Shown here: one piece after another, positions 22,734 through 32,855 of the stretch
How positions within the stretch are numbered: position 1 is the first letter of the stretch
Layout of the letters: every line of letters starts with the position of its first letter
Source of the DNA: Harringtonia aguacate
Taxonomy: Eukaryota; Ascomycota; Sordariomycetes; Ophiostomatales; Ophiostomataceae
Direction of reading: 5' to 3'
DNA: 64,000 nucleotides
NCBI GenBank assembly: GCA_014183095.1
Contig: JACCPH010000047.1
Coordinates: 62,001 to 126,000, forward strand
Notes under the pieces: generated by a model
The model's input: only the letters and a program-made list of their open reading frames with translations
Database searches by the model: none
What the model was told of the DNA's origin: nothing
Position numbers and translations under genes: made by a program

Positions 22734-25253
22734 ATGGAGAGGGAGACGCGCGGCCGGGGCCAGAAAGCGGCGGAGAAGAGTGCGGCGGAAAAGAAAAAGA
22801 AGGCGAGAGAGTCGCAGGCCTCGGCGTCGGATGCGAAGCCGAGTGCGAAGCAGAAGAAGCCAAAAACAAAGTCGAAAACCAAGTCTGCAGCGCTGCGAAA
22901 TGGCCTGCAAAATGGGGCCCACGAGACGAGCGGCCGGGCTGAAGACGTGCAGAAGCGGACTGCCACTGATGCGGCAGGCCGGACCCATGCGCACCCGCAG
23001 CTGGAGGTGCGCAAGCGGAAGCGGGCGGGTGACCTGGCGGTGGCACACGGACTGGCCGTCGAGACGGAGGCCGAGCTGCGGGAGGCCATCGGCAAGGCTA
23101 GGGAACACGCCAAGGCGAGCAGGGGCACGCGGACGGTGACGAGGGGCGGCAGTCGAGGCAGCCAAGCCAGCCAAGCCAGCCAAGTCAGCCAGGGCAGCCA
23201 ACCTGGCCAACTCGGCCAAAGCAACCGGTCCAGTCGGCGCGTGGTGCGCTTCGCCGACGAGAGGACTGGTGACGACAACGACAACGACAACGGCGACGAC
23301 GACGACACGGCGCAGCGCGGTGCCGGCGCCGGTACCGACGCCGACAAGCTCGACGCCCCGGGGGCCCACCGGTGGCGCGGCGACGCCAAGACGTGGCTGG
23401 CGCTCACGGAGCGGGACCGGCTCGTGTCCCGGGCCATGGACCAGGCGCGCAGCAGCGACCTGGCGCTGCACCTGTTCAACGCGTTTTCGCTCAAGCAGAT
23501 GCTGAAGCGGGAGAGCGCCGAGCAGGGCGTTGAGGGACAAGGGGCCGTCGACTCCGATGGAGGCCAGCTGACGCTGACGCTGACGCCGACGCCGACGCCG
23601 CACCGCCGCGGCCTCTCCTGGGGCCCGCGCAGGCCGTGGGTGGCATGGCCGGTCCGTGCAGACAAGGTGCCGCCGGCAGAGCGGCCGATCGTCCACGAGG
23701 TGGTCGCGGTCGCGGTCTCGGGAGACGGGACGGTGCAGCCCCGACGCTTGCCGCCGGCAGACGGGCGGCCCAGCCGGCTGCTGGAGGAGATGCTGACGGC
23801 GCTCGTGCTGCGCTTTGCCAAGGAGCGGTTCCGGCAGCGCAGCGAGTTTGCGGCGGCGGCCGAGGTAGAGGCAGAGGCAGGCAATGAAGATGCAGGTGCA
23901 GGCGACGACGCAGACGCACAATGGCCCACGGTGTCGTCGGACGACGACCTCTCGACGGCCATCCTGCAGCCCATGATCCGCCACCTGCTGTCGCAGCTCG
24001 ACGCAACACTCATGGTTCTGCACCACGCGCGGGCGGCCCACGTGGGCCCGCTGCGCCACCCGATTCCGATGCGAGGCAGACGAGGCCGGCGGCCGCCGCG
24101 GGAGCGGGCTGTGCGGAGTTTGAGCCGCAGCCGAGACAGGAGCCGAGACAGGAGCCGGTCGCGGGCTGTGCGGAGGGCCAAGCCGCCGAAGAAGAAGGCG
24201 GCAGAGACGCCTACAAAAACATTGGTGTCTGCTCCGGCCGATGCGGCAGCGGCGGTCGGCCAGCCGGACCCACCGCCCAAACGCCGTGGCGGCCGTCCGC
24301 GCAAGCAGCAGGAGAGGCGACCGGGCGAGACAGAGCGGGAGTTTCTGGTGCGAATTGCGCGCGAGGGCCATCGTCGGCTTCCCGTATTCGACGAGGACAA
24401 GCCGGCGGAGGAGCAGAAGCCGCAGAAGCAGCAGAAGCAGAAGCAGCCAGAGGCAGAGCAGCCAGAGGCAGAGCAGCCAGTGGAACAGAGCAAGGCAACG
24501 ACAGGGCAGCAGAAAGCAACCAGAAAGACCGCCCGCCTCCCTCCGCCAAAGCGCAGACACGACGGCACGGCCACGCTGACACGACGTGCTCTGCGCGACT
24601 GGAGCGACGTGCTGGGCGCGGCAGCCCTGGCCGGCTTCGACGCGGCGGCAGTGCGACGGGCAACGCAGCGGTGCGCCGACCTGTTTGGCCAGGGCATGGC
24701 CGTGGACACGCTGCCGGCGAAGGTGGCAGTGGTGGGCGGTCTGGGTGGCAACACCTACCGGCGGACGACATACGAGCCGCGGCCGACCGGCCAGCGCTAC
24801 ACGGTGCCCGAGGAGGAGGAGGAGGAGGAGGAGGAGGAGGGCGACAATGGCAAGGATGACGACGTAGCAACCCGACAGCCACGGCCACCGCAGCCACGGC
24901 CATCAAAACCACGACCATCGAAACCGCGGCCATCTAACCCGCGGCCATCGCAGACGCAACCGCCGCAAGTCCAGTCGCGCGAAGCGGCCGTCCTGCTGCA
25001 GAGCCTGGTCGGGCTTGTCATGTGTCCACACGCCGACTGCCCGCGGGCGCTGGACGGCTTCAAGCGGCGCTACAACATGCTGCGGCACCTGAAGCTGGTG
25101 CACGGGGAGGGCGGCGGCGGCGGCGGCGGCCAGGATGCGCGCCAGGAAGACGACGCGGCCGGCCAGCGACGTCGGGCGAAGCGGCAGATGCGCGCCGCCG
25201 CAGATGGGCCGAGCAGGCCGAGCGTGCAGCAGAAGCCTCTGCCTGTGGTGTAA
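22734..25253 (+). CDS. Rrn9-type RNA polymerase I initiation factor, C2H2 finger at C-terminus
   Basis: Probable subunit of the Pol I upstream activation factor that acts at rDNA promoters. A single exon, 839 aa. The RRN9-like segment runs from about residue 219 (LVSRAMDQARSSDLALHLFN, AFSLKQM) to about 315 (WGPRRPWVAWPVRADKVPP). The N-terminus is Lys/Arg-rich and disordered. The middle has basic RS-like repeats (SRDRSRDRSRSR) and an AT-hook-like KRRGGRPRK. Near 24810 there is a Glu run, and near 24870-24970 PRPSKPRPS-type repeats. A C2H2 finger (CPHADC, then HLKLVH) lies at about residues 763-790. The RRN9 assignment is from recalled pattern and is moderate; the C-terminal zinc finger is clear. 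The next gene downstream, MIC60, is convergent. Confidence 0.7.
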   Translation: MERETRGRGQKAAEKSAAEKKKKARESQASASDAKPSAKQKKPKTKSKTKSAALRNGLQNGAHETSGRAEDVQKRTATDAAGRTHAHPQLEVRKRKRAGDLAVAHGLAVETEAELREAIGKAREHAKASRGTRTVTRGGSRGSQASQASQVSQGSQPGQLGQSNRSSRRVVRFADERTGDDNDNDNGDDDDTAQRGAGAGTDADKLDAPGAHRWRGDAKTWLALTERDRLVSRAMDQARSSDLALHLFNAFSLKQMLKRESAEQGVEGQGAVDSDGGQLTLTLTPTPTPHRRGLSWGPRRPWVAWPVRADKVPPAERPIVHEVVAVAVSGDGTVQPRRLPPADGRPSRLLEEMLTALVLRFAKERFRQRSEFAAAAEVEAEAGNEDAGAGDDADAQWPTVSSDDDLSTAILQPMIRHLLSQLDATLMVLHHARAAHVGPLRHPIPMRGRRGRRPPRERAVRSLSRSRDRSRDRSRSRAVRRAKPPKKKAAETPTKTLVSAPADAAAAVGQPDPPPKRRGGRPRKQQERRPGETEREFLVRIAREGHRRLPVFDEDKPAEEQKPQKQQKQKQPEAEQPEAEQPVEQSKATTGQQKATRKTARLPPPKRRHDGTATLTRRALRDWSDVLGAAALAGFDAAAVRRATQRCADLFGQGMAVDTLPAKVAVVGGLGGNTYRRTTYEPRPTGQRYTVPEEEEEEEEEEGDNGKDDDVATRQPRPPQPRPSKPRPSKPRPSNPRPSQTQPPQVQSREAAVLLQSLVGLVMCPHADCPRALDGFKRRYNMLRHLKLVHGEGGGGGGGQDARQEDDAAGQRRRAKRQMRAAADGPSRPSVQQKPLPVV

Positions 25254-25425
25254 TAATTAATAGCAGCAGCAGCAGCACAGACCATCTATTATAGTTGTTT
25301 ATTTTACACTCCACCCGTTCATACACGGCCACGATCTGATCAAGTATACAGGGTTTCAAGCATACAGGGTTGAACAAAGAAAAAAAAAAAGACAAAGAAA
25401 AAAAGAAAATAGGGACAGAGACAGA
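25254..25425. other. Convergent 3' interval between the RRN9-type gene and MIC60
   Basis: About 170 bp with (AGC)n after the stop codon, AT-rich sequence and an A/G-rich stretch at about 25376-25410. A partly repeated CATACAGGGTT motif occurs around 25347-25371. Probably the overlapping 3' untranslated regions. Confidence 0.5.
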
Positions 25426-27571
25426 CTACGCGCTCTTCTCGAGCTGCAGGCTCCGCAACCGCGCCTCGGCAGTGATGACCTGTAGGGATTTGTTAGCGAG
25501 GGCGTAGAAAGGACAAGACAGGGAAACATGGAAACTCACATCGACGGCCTGCTGCACCTCGAGCAGCTTGCGCACCTCGCCGAGCCAGTCGCGGCTCAGC
25601 GTCTTGGCCCAGCCCTTGAGCCCGTTCATCTCGCGGGCGGCGCCGTCGAGGTTGCCCTCCTCGAGGAAGGCCTGGGTGCGGGTGAGGATGCTCTCGACGT
25701 CGTCGGCGGCGGCGTCGGTGTCACTGTCGCCAGCGCCCGGCTGCTTCTTGAAGAGCACCTTGCTCAGCACGTAGCTGGACGCGTGGCTGGCGACGCCGGC
25801 GTCGTCGGGCAGCAGCGAGGCCTTGCGCACCTCGGCGGCGACGCGGCGGAAGCGGTCGACGAGGCCGGCGGGCGACGTGAGGCCGCGCTGGTAGGCGGCG
25901 GGCGGGATGGAGGCAATGGCGGCGTCGACGACGGGGTCGGCCGAGGCGATCTCCTTGATGGCGACGAGCTCCTTGACAAAGGGGGGGGTGGTGGTGGTGG
26001 CCGTGGTGGTGGCGGCGGCATCCTCGGTCGACGCCATCTTGGCCCGCACCGCGTCAATGGCCACGTGCAGCTGCTGCGTGCGCTGGCTGGCGTCGACCAC
26101 GTCGGTCCAGCCGGCCGTCAGCGCCTCGAGGTCGGCCACAGACGCGGCCAGCGCCTCGAGCCGGCCCAGACGGCCGCCGCGCTCCTGCTCCACGTGCGCC
26201 TGCAGCTCGGCGGCAAACTGCTGCGTCATCTGCACGGCCTGCTCCAGCAGCGCGTTGCTCTGCCGCTCCGCGCTCAGCTGCTGCTCCCGCGCCGTCGCCA
26301 CCGCCAGCCGCTCCTCGTACCGCTGCCGCGCCGCCGCCAGCTCCGCGTCCACCTCGGCCCGCCACTCCTTTTCTTGCGCCGCCATCGCCGCCTCCACCCG
26401 GTCCACCAGCTCCCGCGCCGCCGTGTCAAAGCTCTCCGTCCGCGCCGCCACCTGGCCCGCCGCCTCCGCCTCCGCCGCCGCCCGGATCGCCCGGATCTTG
26501 GCCCCCACCCGGTTCGCCTCCTCCTTGGCCTTGCCAATCGCCCCCGCGTACTTGGCCCCCGCCTTGTCCGCGTTGATCACCGTGATAATGTCGTTGAGCA
26601 TGTGCACCACGTCCTGCACCACCGGCTCCGCCGCGTCCCGCACCGCCAGCGGGTCGATCGGCGACGCCGGCGGCCACCGCGACGGCTCGTCCACCTCGGG
26701 CGGCCGGTACGACAGCGCGGCGGCGGCGGCGGGGGTGGCGTCGTCAGCCTTTGCGGCCGGTGTCGGTGTCGGCGTCGGCGTCGGTATCGGTGCTGGCTCC
26801 GCCTCGGTCTTGGCGGCCGGTTCCGCAGCCTTGACGGCCTTTGTCGGCTTTTCCGCCTTTTCCGCCTTCGCCGGCTTGGCTGCCTTGGGCTTCTCCGGAG
26901 CTGCAGCTGGCGCCGCCTTCACCTCTGCCGCCGCCGCCGACTGCCGGCTGCTGGTGTCGGCCACCCGCCACGACGCGCCGCTCTGGGCCGGCACGCGCAC
27001 ATTCGTGCCCGTGTCTCGCGGCTTGCTCGGACTCACGCGCTCGGCCATGTTCGGGAACCGCTTCTGGAAGTCCAGCTCCTCCAGGTACAGCACCGCCTGC
27101 TCGCCAAACGGCACGTATTCCGTAAACAGGTCGTGGAACGTGTCATTGACCCGCGAGTACCACACGCCGCCCCCAAACGTCAGCGCGCCCAGGATCGAGA
27201 TCGTGAGGAGGTAGTTGCGCAGCTTCCGGAAGAAGCCGCCCTGGCGCGGTGCCGGCGTCGAGGACGAGGATGAGGGAGCTGGCGTCATGGCTTTCGGCGT
27301 CGAAATGGAAAACAGGCGCTGCGACACGTTTGCTGTCAGCTTTTAGGGGTGTGGGGGGGGGGGGGGGGGGGACAACTCCCATCGTCGCTGTCTCGTGCAC
27401 ACTTACCTTGCTGGCCGCGCCCACCGGGCGCCATGGGCGTGTCGCGCATGCGGCCGCCGGACGGAAGACGGAAGCCGAGGTGGACACGGATGCAGACGCA
27501 GAGGCGGAAGCCACAGCCAGCAACGGCCGGCTGCGCACAGCACGCGCGGATTGGAGGGACGTCCGCAGCAT
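25426..27571 (-). CDS. MIC60: MICOS complex subunit MIC60 (mitofilin)
   Basis: A core MICOS subunit in the inner mitochondrial membrane that holds crista junctions and contacts outer-membrane machinery. Minus-strand exons are 27407-27571, 25540-27318 and 25426-25479 (665 aa). Introns are 27319-27406 (donor GTAAGT, poly-C inside, acceptor CAG) and 25480-25539 (donor GTGAGT, branch GCTAAC, acceptor CAG). The second intron is 60 bp and has no stop in frame, so it is easily mistaken for coding sequence. Exon 1 is an Arg/Ser/Ala presequence (MLRTSLQSARAVRSRPL). One membrane helix lies near residues 91-110 (YLLTISILGALTFGGGVWYS). Ala/Lys/Pro-rich linker and coiled coil follow, and the mitofilin region ends the protein (ARLRSLQLEKSA). 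Sam37, a partner machine of MICOS in the outer membrane, is also coded in this window. Confidence 0.95.
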
Positions 27572-28380
27572 GGCGGGCGAGCTCCGGGGGCAGAGAGGGA
27601 TGGCACGGACGGAGAAAATGAAAATATAGATGAAAAAAGGGCCTCGGAAGCGAAAGAAGGCCAGAAACGAAGGAAAACCAGGACGGAGTCGATGCAATGG
27701 CCGGGTGCGTTGGATGCGCGTTGGGCTGATTAGCTCCGCTGGCTGGCTGTTTTTTTTGAGGGCCCGAAAAAGGGACGGATGCGGGATAAATCTCGGCAAA
27801 AGCCACAATTAAATTAATTCAAAAAATAATGAGAAATTACATGGGCCATGGCACACTGCACACTGCACACTGCACTGCACACTGCACTGCACACTGCACA
27901 CGGCACGGCTCCCTGCGCAACCTATATGCCAGGTCTATTGCGTACAGTACAACGACGGCTACAGCGATAGAAACAGAGCAGGCGGCCGACGGCGAGCGAC
28001 GTCTGACGGCGCGCGAGTCTTCGACCGGACAACGGAGGAAATCAGGCAGCAGGCAACACAGCAACGCAGCAGGCAATACATCAGGTACAGCAGGTACAGC
28101 AGGTAATACAGCAGGCACAAGAGACCAAGGATACAAAACAAAGACAGATGGACGGAAGAGCAGAGCAGAACAGACACCAGACAAAGACATGGAAAAAAAA
28201 AAGAGAGAAAAAAAGACAAGAGTGTGTGGGCTGTCCTCCGTCGACACAGGAGGGAGAGAAAGCTGCTCAGTCTATATATTGCGTCTCGTCCGTAGGTAGG
28301 AAAGGGTCCGGAGGGGGGAAGGGGGGGGGGGAAGGGGGAATCAACAACGACAACGAGCTCTCCACCCTGTCCAGCCGCGC
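27572..28380. other. MIC60 upstream region and Rab5 downstream region
   Basis: About 809 bp. At 27845-27906 there is a TGCACAC/TGCACTGCA tandem repeat. At about 28082-28125 there is an (ACAGCAGGT)n-like repeat with period 9. Long G runs lie near 28312-28340. No reading frame looks coding. The part next to 27571 must contain the MIC60 promoter. Confidence 0.6.
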
Positions 28381-29319
28381 CTAGCAGGCGCACTGCCCTG
28401 CGGCCTGGGTGTTGCTGCTGTCCGGGGTGAGGCTGACGCCCGGCCGCTGGCCCGGCCGGGGGCGGCCGGGGCCGACCTGGTCGAGGGGCAGCTTCTTTGC
28501 TATCGCGGTGAAGAGCTCCTGGACGTTCTCGGCCGTCTTGGCCGACGTCTCAAAGAAGAGCAGGCCGGCCTCCTTGGCGTAGGCCTCGGCGTCGGCCGTG
28601 GGGATGGCGCGCTTGTCGGGCTGCTCGGTGACGAGGTCGAGCTTGTTGCCGGCCAGCGCAATGATAATGTTCTCGTTGGCCTGGCGCTGCAGCTCCTTGA
28701 CCCAGGCCTTGGCCTTGTCGAGGGAGGACTGTGGGGTCAGTACGAGGAGAGGAGACGAGACGAGAGGAGACGACTCACCGCCTGCGTAATGTCGTAGACC
28801 ACGACGGCGCAGTTGGCATTCCGGTAGTACATGGGCGCCAGCGACTTGTACCGCTCCTGGCCGGCCGTGTCCCAGATCTCAAACTTGACCGTCGTGGTCT
28901 CGTCGAGCGAGATGGTCTGTGTCAGGAAGGCGGCGCCGATGGTCGATTCCCGGTACGAGTCGAATTGGTCCTTGACGAACCGGAGCACGATGGAACTCTG
29001 ACGACGTTAGCAAGACGTGGACGGGGGTGGTGTGGTGTGGTGTGGTCGGTGGTCAGTGATCAGTACCTTGCCGACGGCCGATTCACCTGAAGCAGTTAGC
29101 AGAGAACAGGAGCAGGGAACATTCCCACCCAACAACAAATGAAAAGAAAACAAAAAAGGATAAAACGGAAAAAAAAAGAGAAAAAAAAAGAAAAAAGAAA
29201 AAAAGAAAAAAGAAAAAAAGAAAAAAAAGAGAACATAAAAACGCACCCAGCAGGACCAGCTTGAACTGGGCAAAGCGGTTGCCTAGGCCGCGTGCACCGG
29301 GAGGACCGCGAGCAGCCAT
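28381..29319 (-). CDS. VPS21: Rab5-family GTPase (Vps21/Ypt51)
   Basis: A small GTPase of early endosomes. Minus-strand exons are 29247-29319, 29067-29086, 28779-28997 and 28381-28728 (219 aa). Exon 2 is only 20 bp and supplies part of the P-loop, so correct splicing is essential (LVLLGESAVGKSSIVLRFVK). Introns have donors GTGCGT, GTACTG and GTGAGT and lengths of 160, 69 and 50 bp. Motifs: GESAVGKSS (G1), switch I ESTIGAAF, WDTAGQERY (G3), NKLD (G4), TSAK (G5). The Rab5 effector signature FLTQTISLDETTTVKFEIWD is present. The C-terminus QCAC is a prenylation signal. It is divergent from SAC1, which turns over phosphoinositides; a functional link through endosomal lipid identity is only suggestive. 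Confidence 0.96.
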
Positions 29320-30031
29320 GGTTGTGATTCGGAGGAAAGCCTCGTTCGACGGACCGGTACACGGCCTGGAGACAGAGGAAAGCGGCAAAGGCTAAAACGA
29401 TGGGATCGGTTGCGCCGGAGACGGACAGCGACGGTTGAAGGCTCCGAGGGGGGGAAGGGGGGGCGGGTAGCTTGAGACGACAGAGAGGGTAAATGGTCGG
29501 TCGCGGTTCGCTCGATGTCCGTTGGCTGGTCGTGGCGTCACGGCAGTAATGGTTGGGGAGGAGGTCAGAATTCGTTGATGCCTTGTGAGGAAACGAATCA
29601 GCAACAGCTTTAGTGGCTTGGGGGGTCCCAGATAGTGGCGTCAGACAGCGATTGCGCACGGCGGGAAATTACCAGTGCGTCGTAGGCGGGCGGGGGAGGG
29701 CGGTGGCTGTCATGTGAGTCAGCAAGACGCTAGCACTTTGTGCAGCTGGCACACGTGATAGTGCCAGCTTATTTGTGCCGTATCTCTCGCACATGCTTGG
29801 CTCGCACACGCGCTAGCGCCGGCCAGCAGTGACGACAGCTGTCCAAGTGTATCCTTACATAATAGAATAAATGCCATATTAGCACGCACACACACACACA
29901 CACAGCAGCGAGGAGCAACACCTGTCCACCACGCCGCGCCTGCGCAACCGCCAACTCGAACGCCCACACCGCTCTCCCCTCCTCCGCCTCCCTCTCCTCC
30001 TCGGCCCTCTTCGACCACATTCGCATTCGAC
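29320..30031. promoter_or_regulatory. Divergent promoter between the Rab5 gene and SAC1
   Basis: A 712-bp shared upstream region with a G-run near 29450-29465, a (CA)n microsatellite at 29884-29903, and a C/T-rich SAC1 leader from about 29960. There is no clear TATA box. Confidence 0.5.
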
Positions 30032-32441
30032 ATGGCTCTGCCGTTTCGGGATATCAACGTGCAGGCGGCGCCAGACTGCTACATCTTCAAGTCGCCGTCG
30101 TCCCCTGATGCCCCGGCGCTGACGGTTGACCGCCCGACGGGCGAGGTGCGCCTGCAGGAGGCCGCGCTGCTGTCGGGCAAGCGGGTGACGCGCATCTCCA
30201 GCATCAAGGGCATCCTGGGCGTGATCCAGCTGCGGCTAGGTGTGTTTCTTTTCTTTTTCTTTTTTTTCTTTTTTTTTTCTCCTTGTCTCCCGGCTTTTCT
30301 CCTAGCTTTTCTCCCGGCTTTCTGACCCTCATAGACAAATACGTTATTGTCATCACCAAGGATGAGCCGGTCGGACGGCTCAAGGGTCACATGGTGCACC
30401 GCGTGGTGGCGGTGGACTTTTTGCCGGTGCACGAGCGGCAGATCCGCGAGCCAGACGAGGACCGCTTCCTGAGCCTGCTCCGCGGCTTCCTCACGACGGG
30501 CCCCATGTACTTTTCCTACACGCTCGACATCACCAACAGCTTCCAGCGGCAGGCGGCGCAGCAGGACGCGCTGGCGACGGCAGTGGCGGCCGGGACGGCA
30601 GCCGGGTTGGGCGGCCTACCGCTGTGGATGCGGGCAGACGACCGGTTCTTCTGGAACCGGTTTGTGCAGTCGGACCTCATCGACTTCCGCATGCGCGGCA
30701 CGCGCAGCCAGCCGGGCCCGCAGCCCAAGGTGGACCCGTACATCCTGCCGGTCATGTTTGGCATGCTGGAGATCCGGCCGACGACGTTCCGGGGGCGGGC
30801 GCTGACGCTGGTGCTGATCTCGCGGCGGTCACGGTTCCGGGGCGGCACGCGGTTCTTTGCGCGCGGCATGGACGAGCAGGGCCACGTGGCCAACTACAAC
30901 GAGACGGAGCAGGTGGTGGTGCTCAACGACGACGGCGGCAGCAGCCTGGGGGGGTTCTCGGGGTCGGGCGACATGCAGAGCGGCCGGCAGCTGGTGGGCG
31001 GCGGCAGAAGCAGCAACAGCAGCAAAGCGGGCGGGCTCGAGACGCAGGTCCTGTCGTACGTGCAGACGCGCGGCAGCGTGCCGGTGTTCTGGAGCGAGAT
31101 CAACAACCTCAAGTACACGCCGCGGCTGGAGGTGCGCAGCGACGTGCGCGGCATCGAGGCGGCGTTCCCGGCGGCCAGCGCGCACCTGGCGGAGCAGGTG
31201 CGTCTGTACGGCGACAACTACCTGGTCAACTTGGTCAACCAGCGCGGCCGCGAGCTGCGCGTCAAGGAGGCGTACGAGCGCATGGTGAAGCACATGGTGA
31301 CTGCGCCGCCCAGCGAGCGGGTCAAGAGCGACGGGCGATCGCGCGAGGAGTTCCACACCATCGACCCGGCGGCAGCGGCAGCAGCAGCAACATCGGCGGC
31401 ACCCACCAAGCGCCGCGCCCGCGACCCCGTGTTTGACCGCGTGCACTACATCTACTTTGACTTCCACAGCGAGACCAAGGGCATGCGGCTGGACCGGGCG
31501 CGGCTGCTGCTGGACCAGATGCACGACGCGCTGCTGGCGCAGCAGTACTTTCGGGCGGCGGACACGCGGGCGGCGGCGGGCAGCGGGCGGCTCGAGGTGC
31601 GCAACCTGCAGACGTCGGTGGTGCGGACCAACTGCATGGACTGCCTGGACCGCACCAACGTGGTGCAGAGCCTGCTGGCGCGGTGGACGCTGGAGCGCAT
31701 GTTTGCCGACCTCGGGCTCATGGCGCGCGGCGCGACGCTGCTGGACCCCGTCCAGGGCGACACCGCCTTTGAGCTGCTGTACCGCAACCTCTGGGCCGAC
31801 AATGCCGACACGGTGGCCATGAGCTATGCCGGCACCGGCGCCATGAAGACGGACATGACCCGGCTGGGCCGCCGCACCAAGCTCGGCGCTCTCCGCGACG
31901 GCCAGATCGCCATCACCCGCTACTGCCGCAACAACTTTCTCGACGGGCCCCGCCAGGACGCCTTTGACCTCTTCCTCGGCGCCTACCTGCCCGGCGAGGC
32001 CGCCGTCGGCACCACCCGCGTCTTTGCCGACCGCCGCCCCGCCCTCATCCAGGCTGTCCCCTACCTGCTCGCCTTTAGCGTCTTCCTCGTCCTCGTCGGC
32101 CTCTTCACCCGCCGCCTGCCCGACGCTGCCGTCCTGCCCCTGCGCATCTTTCTCTTTTTCTGGACCGCCGTCGCCCTCTACAGCGCCAACTTTATCGTGC
32201 GCAGCGGCGCGTTATATGTGAGTTTCTCTGTCCTTTCTCCTTTCCTCTACCCTCCCCGCTAACTCCCCAGGTCAACTGGCCAAAACTCATCCCCCGCCCG
32301 GCGTCCGTCGAGGACTACCGCGACGCCCTCGGCAAGGCCCGCAAGGACCCGCTGATCGGCTCGTTTGTGGCGCGGCACGAGCGTGGACTCAGCGCTGCGT
32401 GGTACTCGAATGCGGAGGAGGGCAAGAAGCGCATCGAGTAG
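30032..32441 (+). CDS. SAC1: Phosphoinositide phosphatase Sac1
   Basis: An ER/Golgi membrane phosphatase that dephosphorylates PI4P and other phosphoinositides. Exons are 30032-30239, 30335-32217 and 32271-32441 (753 aa). Introns have donors GTGTGT and GTGAGT, and the second has branch GCTAAC. The N-terminal Sac domain begins ALPFRDINVQ; IRPTTFRGRALTLVLISRRS and NYNETEQVV are family landmarks. The catalytic CX5R motif is RTNCMDCLDRTN, with Cys at about residue 503. Two hydrophobic helices near 638-660 (ALIQAVPYLLAFSVFLVLVG) and 680-700 anchor it, as in yeast Sac1, with a short cytosolic tail (LIPRPASVEDYRDALGKARK). It is longer than yeast Sac1 (623 aa) because of Gly/Ser- and Ala-rich insertions. 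Confidence 0.97.
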
Positions 32442-32855
32442 GGGGAAGGGGGGGGGGCCATTCTCTGCCACTGTCGGCGGTTGTCTTTTTTTTTGTCTTG
32501 TTTTATTCTGTTTTATTCTCTTTTTATTCTGTTTAATTCTTAGCCGTCTACTTTTTTCTTGTGTCACCTCAAAAAAGGAATAGATTTCGTATAGAAGCAT
32601 AGCCAGTAATTAATAGCCGAACCAGAATGGGTGAATCGCAAAAAAAAAACGTTCAGCACGACAAACGCTATCTAAGTCGTCTCTGGGTATCGTCCAACCT
32701 GCAGAAAGGCAACTGCCCAGAAGAGAACGCAATGCCACAAAGGAGATGTTCAAGAGAGATAGAGAGTGCCAGAGCGGCACAGTCATAGAAAAATAAGAAA
32801 TGGAGTCTTGGAGACGACGCCAGAGCATCATTGTGTGTTGTAGGGAATGACTGGC
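32442..32855. other. Convergent 3' region between SAC1 and the 38387 gene
   Basis: About 414 bp with a G-run after the SAC1 stop, several TTTTATTCTGTTTT-type repeats at 32500-32540, and no coding signal. Confidence 0.5.

Noticed and set aside
21283..27273. Long antisense frames over NOP7, the RRN9-type gene and MIC60
   Set aside because: Each mirrors a well-supported gene, shows only Leu/Arg/Pro/His-rich composition and lacks recognisable motifs or introns.
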